A DNA stretch of 10,724 nucleotides, taken from NCBI GenBank assembly GCA_020437875.1, contig JAGQVR010000086.1:1-10724 (forward strand), in the 5' to 3' direction. Below are positions 1 through 6,879 of this stretch, piece by piece. The notes beneath the pieces were generated by a model. That model did not search any database. It was given only the letters and a program-made list of their open reading frames with translations, and was not told the origin of the DNA. The position numbers and the translations under genes were made by a program. Within the stretch, counting starts at the first letter, position 1. Each line of letters starts with the position of its first letter. This stretch comes from Flavobacteriales bacterium. Its GTDB lineage: Bacteria; Bacteroidota; Bacteroidia; Flavobacteriales_F; PHOS-HE28.

Positions 1-1187
1 CCTGGCTCGGCGATGAGGATGGCGATGGCGTGCAGGACATCAACGATGAGTGCCCGTACACCCCTGCCGGTGTGAAGGTGGATGCGAATGGTTGCCCCCT
101 AGATGGCGATGGCGATGGTGTGCCCGACCATGCCGATGACGAACTGAACACCGCCGTCGGAGCACCCGTCGACGCGCGTGGGGTCACCATCACCGACGAC
201 CTGCTGCTCAAAGCCTGGCTGGCCTACAAGGATTCGGGCAACGTGAACATCGTGACCTCGCGCGTGGAGTCCTTCGGTCCGATGAAACCACCGCCGGTGA
301 AGGTGAAGCGGGTCTACGTCGTGAAGGTGGGCGAACAGGTGGAGAGCATCAGCGAGGACCTCATCCAAAAGCTGCTGAGCATTCCGGACATCCGCGCTGT
401 GGAACAGGGCGACACGACCTTCTATGTGGTGGGCAGCTACGACTCCATCCCTGAGGCTTTGCGACGTGAACTGGAACTGAAGGGCATCAAGGTGGAGGGC
501 CGCGTGATGGCCGAGGAGAACGGGCGCCTGATCGATGTGACCGATGAGGTGGAGGCCGAACGCTTGAAGTTGACCACCGCCACCACTCCCGAAGCCGGAC
601 CACAAGCAACCGGGGAGATCATCGTACGCGTGCAGCTCGGCGCCTTCCGCTATCCGCTCTCGCGGAACATCTTCGAGGGCATCGACGACCTCGTGGTGAT
701 CAAGGGGGATGATGGCCTGACGCGCTATTACACCGGCTCCTACAAGGAGGTGAATCCCGCCGCGGAACACAAGGTGCGCATGCTGCTCCGTGGCTTCCAG
801 GGCGCCTTCCTCGTGGCCTTCCGCGATGGCAAGCGCATCGGCATGAAGGAGGCCGGTGCCAAGCTCACCGGTCCGGAGGACCTCCGCAGCGCCCCCAGTG
901 GCAGCATCGACAAGAGCAAGTTGCGCTACCGGGTACAGGTGGGCACCTTCGTGGGGAACATCCCGATGGACACCATGGGGAAATTGATCGAGATGGGTGA
1001 CATCCGGCCCGTGGCCAGCGCCGATGCGGTCCGTTACTACTACGGTCAGTTCAAGAGCCGGAAGGAGGCCGAGGACTCCAAGGCCGCCATCATCAAGAAG
1101 GGCTTCACCGATGCCTTCGTCGTGGGCGACATGAACGGCTACATCATCCCGGCGGATGAGGCCGATCAGTTGATGAAGCAACCGTAG
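1..1187 (+). CDS. TSP3-repeat / triple SPOR-like domain envelope protein (5' partial)
   Basis: The reading frame is open from base 3, so the gene begins upstream of the window; the GTG at 30 is internal to a repeat and is not a credible start. The visible 394 residues open with Asp/Gly-rich calcium-binding motifs of the thrombospondin type 3 kind (DEDGDGVQD, then DGDGDGVPD), with the Cys-Pro and NGCPLD spacing usual in Bacteroidota OmpA-like proteins. After a proline-rich hinge (MKPPPVKVK) come three SPOR-like modules, the last two beginning VRVQLGAF and YRVQVGTF and each ending in a GF..AF(L/V)V strand. SPOR domains bind peptidoglycan glycan strands stripped of stem peptides, so a periplasmic, wall-associated protein, probably anchored to the outer membrane by a missing N-terminal part, is inferred. 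No OmpA-type C-terminal domain is present: the gene stops with TAG right after the third SPOR unit. The exact physiological role is unknown. Confidence 0.85.
   Translation, partial: WLGDEDGDGVQDINDECPYTPAGVKVDANGCPLDGDGDGVPDHADDELNTAVGAPVDARGVTITDDLLLKAWLAYKDSGNVNIVTSRVESFGPMKPPPVKVKRVYVVKVGEQVESISEDLIQKLLSIPDIRAVEQGDTTFYVVGSYDSIPEALRRELELKGIKVEGRVMAEENGRLIDVTDEVEAERLKLTTATTPEAGPQATGEIIVRVQLGAFRYPLSRNIFEGIDDLVVIKGDDGLTRYYTGSYKEVNPAAEHKVRMLLRGFQGAFLVAFRDGKRIGMKEAGAKLTGPEDLRSAPSGSIDKSKLRYRVQVGTFVGNIPMDTMGKLIEMGDIRPVASADAVRYYYGQFKSRKEAEDSKAAIIKKGFTDAFVVGDMNGYIIPADEADQLMKQP
12..143 (+). repeat. Thrombospondin type 3 calcium-binding repeats
   Basis: Two Asp/Gly-rich units, encoded at about 12-38 and 102-143, carry the DxDxDG pattern of TSP3 repeats. 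The DNA itself is repetitive (GATGGCGATGG runs). Such repeats are known to bind calcium and to form a stiff linker, commonly between an outer-membrane barrel and a periplasmic domain in Bacteroidota. More repeats may lie upstream of the window. Confidence 0.75.
309..1175 (+). repeat. Three tandem SPOR-like modules
   Basis: Three units of about 80 residues are encoded at roughly 309-545, 615-854 and 921-1175. Each shows a first strand with a (V)xVxxG core, a middle strand of the type (F/Y)YxVGSY / RYYTGSY / RYYYGQF, a helix, a last strand, and a short 'xxNG/DG(K/R/Y)(R/L/I)I' tail. The third matches the SPOR consensus best; the first is the most divergent and is called by analogy. Each module repeats the tail and linker, which suggests ancient tandem duplication followed by strong divergence. 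Confidence 0.7.
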
Positions 1188-1289
1188 TCCGTTCACTCTC
1201 CCGGTCCTTTCCACCCGCGTTGCAATAGCGCGCCTTCCAGTCACGTTGCGTCAGTGTCCGCCTACCTTGGCGGACCATTGCTGACCACC
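1188..1289 (+). promoter_or_regulatory. Spacer and probable leader of the A2M gene, with hairpin
   Basis: This 102-nt spacer separates the SPOR gene from the A2M gene. It contains a perfect inverted repeat, GTCCGCC at 1256-1262 and GGCGGAC at 1269-1275, with a 6-nt loop TACCTT. No T-run follows, so it is a poor intrinsic terminator. The string TACCTTGG at 1263-1270 differs in one position from the Bacteroidota -7 promoter element TAnnTTTG, but I found no well-spaced upstream TTTG element. The region could therefore be the A2M promoter or a structured leader. No Shine-Dalgarno sequence is seen ahead of the ATG at 1290. Confidence 0.3.
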
Positions 1290-4200
1290 ATGCTCGGAAC
1301 ATCACGCAGCGAAGGCGCCCTTGCGCTGTTCGCCTCGGCGATCATACTCCTCTCCACCGGCTGTCGCACGCAGGATGCCCCCATCACGCCGGACAAGGCC
1401 TTCACACCTTACATACCCGCGTTCACCGCAGGCCACATCAGTGCGCGATCACCCATCCTGGTGCGCATCGCCGAAGGCCAGCAATGGAAGGATTCCTCCG
1501 ATGCCGCGGTGCAGGGCCTCTTTACGCTCGACCCCAAGGTCGAGGGCACGGTGCGCTGGCACGACCGGCACACACTGGCCTTCCAGCCCACCGAGCGCCT
1601 CGAACAGGAGCGCACCTACACGGTCGACTTCCATCTCGGCAGGTTGATCGAAGTGCCGAAGGGCCTCGAGGACTTCCGGTTCCAGGTGACCACCGTACGA
1701 CAGGGCATCGATGTGCGTGTGAGCGACCTGCAGTCCCTTTCGCCCACCGACCTCACCTGGCAACGGATGATCGTATCGGTGCGCACGGGTGACGATGCCA
1801 CCGGACAGGACCTCGCAGCGTGCTTCACCGCCGACCAACAGGGACGGAAGCTCGCCTTGACGTGGGAGCATGAGCCGAACGGCCTCTACCACCGCTTCAC
1901 GGTCGATAGCGTGCTGCGTGGCGGGACGGCCAGCACCCTGAGCATCAAATGGGACGGCGACCTTATAGGCTCGGAGGATGCCGGTGAATTGCCCTTCACC
2001 GTTCCTGCGATCGGCGAGATCACGCTCATCTCGGCCACCACCGATTCGGAAGGCGAGCAACACGCCACGCTGCTCTTCTCCGATCCACTCGACCCGGAGC
2101 AGGAGCTTGATGGCCTCGTCGGGATCACTGGTGCGGACGAGGTGCGGATCGCCGTGGAAGGGAACAAGTTACTCCTATACCCGACGGAGCGGCTGGGTGG
2201 TGATCACCAGGCTTATGTCTCGGCCGCCGTGCGCAACGTGAACCAGCACCCCTTGGGCACGGACATCACGGTGGACCTCACCTTCGAAGAGCTGAAGCCC
2301 GCGGTCCGCATGGTCGGCAAGGGCTCCATCCTGCCTTCGTCCGATGGCCTCGTGATGCCCTTCGAGGCGGTGAATCTCAAGGCCGTGGACGTGCGCGTGG
2401 TACGGATCCATGAGAGCAATGTGCCGCAGTTCCTGCAGGTGAACGCGCTGGATGGACAACGGGAGCTCGCCCGCGTGGGCCGATTGATCACACGGACCAC
2501 GATCCCGCTGAAGACCGCCGATGCACCGGACCTGGGACGTTGGAACCGCTTCTACCTCGACCTGGAGAAGCACATCAAGGCCGAGCCGGGCGCCATCTAC
2601 CGCGTGGAGATCTCCTTCACCCGCAAGCACGCCATCTATCCCTGTGCGGATGACCAGGGCGAAGAGCCGATCGAGCCCGAGCGCACCTGGGAGGAGGAGC
2701 AGGCCCAGTACGACCACTATGAAGACTACTGGTATTATGACGACTATTACTACGACGACTATGACTACCGCGAGCGGGAGGATCCGTGCACTCCCTCCTA
2801 TTACATGCGCGACAACTCCGCCATGCGGAACATCCTGGCTTCCGACCTCGGCCTCATCGCCAAATGTGGGAATGACGGATCGGTGCTCATCGCCGTGAGC
2901 GATCTCCGCACCGCCGAACCGCTCTCCGGTGTGAAGCTCGAGGTGCTCGACCTGCAGCGCAAGTCACTCGGCCAGGTCGTTTCGGACCGCGACGGCATCG
3001 CCAAGCTGCCTTCCACGAAGCACAAGCCGTCGTTGCTCGTGGCGACGAAAGGTGCACAGCGGGGTTACCTACCCCTTACCGATGGCAGTTCGCTCTCCGT
3101 CAGCGAATTCGATGTCCAGGGCGAGGCGGTGGACCGCGGACTGAAGGGATTCCTCTACGGCGAGCGCGGTGTCTGGCGCCCCGGCGATTCACTCTACCTG
3201 GCGTTCATGCTGCAGGATGCGCAGCGCAAGCTCCCGAAGGACCATCCGGTGGTGCTGGAACTGACCGATCCACGGGGTCGTCTGGACCAGAAACACGTGC
3301 GCACGACCTCCGTGAACGGAGTGTATGCGTTCCGTTGCGCGACCACCGCCGATGCCCTGACCGGCTTCTGGAACGCGCGTGTGGTGGTGGGAGGCACCAG
3401 CTTCCACAAGCGCATCCGCATCGAAACGGTGAAGCCCAACCGTTTGAAGATCGAAGTGGCCGTGGGCGACCACATCGTGAGCGATGGTGAACAACGGATC
3501 GACCTGCGCTCCCATTGGCTGCACGGCGCACCAGCACGAGGGCTCAAGAGCCGCGTGACGGTGAACCTGACGCGCGGAAACGCCGACTTCAAGGGATACG
3601 AGAAGTACACCTTCAATGATCTGCGGACATACGTGCCCGAGGAGGAACAAGTGGTCTTCGACGGCAGCCTGGATGAACAGGGTGCGGCCAGCTTCGCGCT
3701 CGACCTCCGGACCGGACGGAGCGCCCCAGCCGTGGTGAACGCCAACATCGTCACACGCGTGTTCGAAGCTGGCGGCGACGCCAGCATGGACCGGACCATT
3801 GCGACCTTCATGCCCTACACGAGCTATGCCGGCCTGCAGCCCCCCTCATCCTTCAACGGATGGGGTGGCCTGCTCACGGATACCACCTACGCCCTGCCGG
3901 TCGTCGCCTTGGACGCGAAGGGGAAACCCATCGCCGGCCACCAGCTCAAGGCACAGGTGTACAAGATGCAGCGCAATTGGTGGTGGGACGGCGACCTGGA
4001 CGGTGATGCCAACTACATCAGTTCGCCGAGCGTGGAGCTTCGGCAGGAGTTCGATCTGGTGACGGATGCCAAAGGCCGAACGAACCTCAAGTTCCGCGTG
4101 GATCGACCGGAGTGGGGTCGCTTCACCGTGCGTGTCACCGATCCCGCGAGTGGACATAGCAGCGCACTTCAACTCTACCTGGACTGGCCGGGTTATGAGG

Positions 4201-6875
4201 GCCGTTCCCGTCGCGATGAGCCCGAACAGGCCGCCATGCTCAGCTTCAACAGCGACAAGAGCGCGTACGAAGTGGGTGATGAAGCCACGCTCATCATACC
4301 CAGCAGCGGCAGCGGTCGCGCCCTCGTAAGCCTGGAGTCCGGCAGCCGGACGATCGAGGCGAAGTGGGTCATGTTGAAGGACAAGGAGACGCGCCACAGC
4401 TTCAAGGTGACACCGGAGATGGCGCCCAACGTGTACGCTCATGTGACGGTGGTGCAGCCGCACGCCAAGACACTGAACGATCTGCCGATCCGCCTCTACG
4501 GCGTGATCCCCATCCTGGTGCAGGATGCGAAGACACACCTGGATCCGGTGATCAACATGGCGAAGGAGGTCAAGACCGACGTGCCCTTCGAAGTGGAGGT
4601 GAGCGAGAAGGGTGGCGATGCGATGACCTACACGCTCGCGATCGTGGATGAGGGCCTGCTCGACCTCACGCGCTTCAAGACGCCTGATCCCTGGAACCAC
4701 TTCTACGCTCGTGAAGCGCTCGGTGTGCGCACGTGGGACATCTATGACCAGGTGATCGGTGCGTTCGGGAGGAAGCTTGCGCGCGTACTCGCCTTGGGCG
4801 GCAGCGATGATGCAGGTCCGGCGGACAATGCCAAGGCCAACCGCTTCAAGCCTGTCGTGCATTACGTCGGACCGTTCAAACTGGAACGAGGTAGGAAGGC
4901 GAAGCACCGCTTCACGATCAACAACTATGTGGGCTCGGTCCGCGTGATGGTGGTGGCGAGCGATGGGGCCAAGGCCTACGGCAGCACCGAACGCGCGGTG
5001 CCGGTGAAGAAGCCGTTGATGGTGCTGGCGACCCTGCCGCGCGTACTCGCCCCGGGTGAGACCGCCGACCTGCCGGTGACCGTCTTCGCCATGGACCCCA
5101 AGGTGAAGGACGTGGTGGTGAAGCTCGAGCCGAACACCCTGCTGATACCCGATGGACCGATGGAGAAGACCGTCCACTTCAACAGCACCGGTGATCAGGT
5201 GGTACGCTTCAGCGTGCGGGTGAAGGAGGCCATCGGCGTGGCGAAGGTGAAAGTGAGCGTGAGTGGAGCAGGTGAAAGCGCTTCGCAGGCGATCGAGCTG
5301 CAGGTGCGGCAGCCGAACCTGCCCGTAACGGACGTGATGGAAGCCTATCTCGAACCCGGCAAGAGCTGGAAGGATGTTGGCACCCCGATCGGCGTTGCAG
5401 GTACCAACAGCGCCTACCTCGAGCTGAGCACGATCCCACCGGTGGACTTCGGTCGTCGACTCCAATACCTGATCGACTACCCGCATGGCTGCCTGGAGCA
5501 GACCACCTCAAAGGCCTTCCCGCAATTGTTCATCGCCAAGGTGATGGACCTCCCCGCCCGCACCGAACAACAGATGCGGGCCAATGTGGAGGCAGCACTC
5601 CGCAAAATGGGCCGCTTCCAACGCAGCGATGGCGGCTTCAACTACTGGCCCGGCGGGGACTATTATGACGACTGGACCTCCATCTACGCCGGTCACTTCC
5701 TCGTCGAGGCACAACGTGAAGGGTTCTCGCCGGCGGGCGGGCTGTTGACGAACTGGCTGGCCTACCAGCGGAAGGCGGCGCGCGACTGGCACGGGGCCGT
5801 TCCGCAAGGCTGGAGCCGGCGCGCCACCCAGCTCACCCAGGCCTACCGCCTGTACACGCTGGCCCTCGCCAAACACCCGGAGCTCGCCGCGATGAACCGC
5901 CTGCGCGAGGAACGCGAACTATCCGTCATGGCACGGTGGATGCTCGGCGCAGCATACGCCTATGTGGGTCAGAAGGACGCTGCGGTCCGTTTGATCGGTG
6001 GCATCCCCACCGCGATCGAGCCATATACCGAACAGAGCTTCACCTATGGCAGCGATCTGCGCGACGACGCATTGATCGCCGAGGCATTGATGCAGATGGG
6101 CGAGACGGCCAAGGCGGCCGGTGTGATCCAACGCATCGCGCAGCACCTGAGCAGTGAAGATTGGTACAGCACCCAGACCACGGCCTTCGGCTTGATGGCC
6201 ATCGCCCATTTCACCGGACGGAACGAATTGGACCAGGGCATCTCGTACAAGCTGATGACCGGTGGCAAGGAAACGAACAAGTTCACGGAGAAGGCCATCA
6301 GTCGCATGGACCTGCCCACACCGGACGGTAGCAGCAGCACGGCCATCACGAACACGGGCAAGTCGGGCATCTACCTCCGTTACGTGCGCACGGGTGTACC
6401 GATGCTCGGTGAGGAGAAGGCAGCGGCACGTGGTCTTGCCATGACGGTGGACTACGTGGGTATGGACGGTCGTCCGATCGACCCCGCCCGGATCGAACAG
6501 GGTACCGACCTCATGGCCGTGGTGAGGATCACCCATCCCGGCATCGGCGACGGTTACCAGCAACTCGCCTTGACCCAGCTATTCCCCTCGGGCTGGGAGA
6601 TCCGCAACAACCGCATGGAAGGGAACGAGAGCGTGACCCAGGCCTCCTACTTCACCTATCAGGACGTACGCGATGACCGGGTGATGACCTACTTCGATCT
6701 GTGGCGGGGCAACACGGTCACCTTCCGCGTGATGTTGAACGCAGCCTACACGGGCCGGTACTACCTGCCAGGCGCGGTCTGCGAGGCCATGTATGACCAC
6801 ACGGTGAATGCACGGAGCACCGGTCGATGGGTGCAGGTGGTGCCTGCCGGCGGCGGTGCGAGCGCACAACGGTGA
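1290..6875 (+). CDS. Alpha-2-macroglobulin family lipoprotein (thioester protease trap)
   Basis: An 1861-residue bacterial alpha-2-macroglobulin: a protease trap that reacts with an attacking protease through an internal thioester after bait cleavage. The ATG at 1290 is preferred over the GTG at 1254 because it gives a clean lipoprotein signal peptide with lipobox LSTG-C (Cys25), and because the longer start would fall beside the leader hairpin. Residues after the Cys (RTQDA) do not resemble the acidic lipoprotein export signal described for Bacteroidota surface lipoproteins, so a periplasm-facing location is inferred. In order: N-terminal MG-like domains; a Tyr/Asp-rich insert (about 474-493); an MG2-type domain with YGERGVWRPGDS (about 623); a bait-region-type domain (from about 983); an A2M domain (about 1190-1280); and the thioester domain with GCLEQ (Cys1401, Gln1404) and helical toroid motif GGFNYWPGG. 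It is longer than E. coli YfhM (about 1650 residues). It lies 4 nt upstream of pbpC, the classic partner. Confidence 0.93.
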   Translation: MLGTSRSEGALALFASAIILLSTGCRTQDAPITPDKAFTPYIPAFTAGHISARSPILVRIAEGQQWKDSSDAAVQGLFTLDPKVEGTVRWHDRHTLAFQPTERLEQERTYTVDFHLGRLIEVPKGLEDFRFQVTTVRQGIDVRVSDLQSLSPTDLTWQRMIVSVRTGDDATGQDLAACFTADQQGRKLALTWEHEPNGLYHRFTVDSVLRGGTASTLSIKWDGDLIGSEDAGELPFTVPAIGEITLISATTDSEGEQHATLLFSDPLDPEQELDGLVGITGADEVRIAVEGNKLLLYPTERLGGDHQAYVSAAVRNVNQHPLGTDITVDLTFEELKPAVRMVGKGSILPSSDGLVMPFEAVNLKAVDVRVVRIHESNVPQFLQVNALDGQRELARVGRLITRTTIPLKTADAPDLGRWNRFYLDLEKHIKAEPGAIYRVEISFTRKHAIYPCADDQGEEPIEPERTWEEEQAQYDHYEDYWYYDDYYYDDYDYREREDPCTPSYYMRDNSAMRNILASDLGLIAKCGNDGSVLIAVSDLRTAEPLSGVKLEVLDLQRKSLGQVVSDRDGIAKLPSTKHKPSLLVATKGAQRGYLPLTDGSSLSVSEFDVQGEAVDRGLKGFLYGERGVWRPGDSLYLAFMLQDAQRKLPKDHPVVLELTDPRGRLDQKHVRTTSVNGVYAFRCATTADALTGFWNARVVVGGTSFHKRIRIETVKPNRLKIEVAVGDHIVSDGEQRIDLRSHWLHGAPARGLKSRVTVNLTRGNADFKGYEKYTFNDLRTYVPEEEQVVFDGSLDEQGAASFALDLRTGRSAPAVVNANIVTRVFEAGGDASMDRTIATFMPYTSYAGLQPPSSFNGWGGLLTDTTYALPVVALDAKGKPIAGHQLKAQVYKMQRNWWWDGDLDGDANYISSPSVELRQEFDLVTDAKGRTNLKFRVDRPEWGRFTVRVTDPASGHSSALQLYLDWPGYEGRSRRDEPEQAAMLSFNSDKSAYEVGDEATLIIPSSGSGRALVSLESGSRTIEAKWVMLKDKETRHSFKVTPEMAPNVYAHVTVVQPHAKTLNDLPIRLYGVIPILVQDAKTHLDPVINMAKEVKTDVPFEVEVSEKGGDAMTYTLAIVDEGLLDLTRFKTPDPWNHFYAREALGVRTWDIYDQVIGAFGRKLARVLALGGSDDAGPADNAKANRFKPVVHYVGPFKLERGRKAKHRFTINNYVGSVRVMVVASDGAKAYGSTERAVPVKKPLMVLATLPRVLAPGETADLPVTVFAMDPKVKDVVVKLEPNTLLIPDGPMEKTVHFNSTGDQVVRFSVRVKEAIGVAKVKVSVSGAGESASQAIELQVRQPNLPVTDVMEAYLEPGKSWKDVGTPIGVAGTNSAYLELSTIPPVDFGRRLQYLIDYPHGCLEQTTSKAFPQLFIAKVMDLPARTEQQMRANVEAALRKMGRFQRSDGGFNYWPGGDYYDDWTSIYAGHFLVEAQREGFSPAGGLLTNWLAYQRKAARDWHGAVPQGWSRRATQLTQAYRLYTLALAKHPELAAMNRLREERELSVMARWMLGAAYAYVGQKDAAVRLIGGIPTAIEPYTEQSFTYGSDLRDDALIAEALMQMGETAKAAGVIQRIAQHLSSEDWYSTQTTAFGLMAIAHFTGRNELDQGISYKLMTGGKETNKFTEKAISRMDLPTPDGSSSTAITNTGKSGIYLRYVRTGVPMLGEEKAAARGLAMTVDYVGMDGRPIDPARIEQGTDLMAVVRITHPGIGDGYQQLALTQLFPSGWEIRNNRMEGNESVTQASYFTYQDVRDDRVMTYFDLWRGNTVTFRVMLNAAYTGRYYLPGAVCEAMYDHTVNARSTGRWVQVVPAGGGASAQR
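2643..2789 (+). other. Tyr/Asp-rich low-complexity insert in A2M, bracketed by two cysteines
   Basis: Codons at 2709-2768 encode 20 residues of which 10 are Tyr and 7 Asp, the rest being one each of His, Glu and Trp. They are preceded by an acidic run (EEPIEPERTWEEEQ). The segment is bracketed by Cys452 (codon 2643-2645) and Cys500 (codon 2787-2789), which could form a disulphide closing the loop in the periplasm. It is followed by conserved-looking text (MRNILASDLGLIAK) that begins the next MG domain, so the insert sits at a domain boundary. Its function is unknown; an exposed metal-binding or adhesive loop are possibilities only. Confidence 0.6.
5487..5501 (+). other. A2M thioester motif GCLEQ
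   Basis: The codons for Gly-Cys-Leu-Glu-Gln lie in the context YPHGCLEQTTSKAFPQLF. The Cys and Gln are the residues that form the beta-Cys-gamma-Glu thioester in complement C3 and in active bacterial A2Ms such as YfhM. Their presence argues that this protein can trap proteases covalently, unlike the YfaS-type homologues that lost the Cys. Confidence 0.93.
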
Positions 6876-6879
6876 TCGC

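Noticed and set aside
99..1244. Long minus-strand open frame (381 codons) opposite the SPOR gene
   Set aside because: Its translation is His/Ala/Gly/Leu-rich shadow sequence without any recognisable domain, and the plus strand encodes clear TSP3 and SPOR motifs. High GC makes long antisense frames common.
1256..1275. Hairpin as a rho-independent terminator of the SPOR gene
   Set aside because: No run of T follows the stem, the stem is only 7 bp, and it lies about 70 nt after the stop and close to the next start.
1254..1289. GTG start at 1254 for the A2M gene
   Set aside because: It adds 12 residues ahead of a lipoprotein signal peptide that is complete from the ATG at 1290, and the added stretch contains the hairpin.
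2709..2768. Tyr/Asp-rich stretch as a frameshift artefact
   Set aside because: The frame is intact on both sides, the flanking MG-domain sequence continues normally, and the codons vary (TAT/TAC mixed), as in real coding sequence.
3846..5486. 546-codon minus-strand open frame opposite the A2M gene
   Set aside because: The translation is rich in His, Arg and Val with no motif, and it lies fully inside the A2M bait and A2M domains, which read well on the plus strand.
6808..6879. Upstream extension of pbpC to the ATG at 6808
   Set aside because: It would overlap the A2M 3' end by 68 nt and put 24 extra residues before the membrane anchor; the ATG at 6880 gives a normal short cytoplasmic tail.
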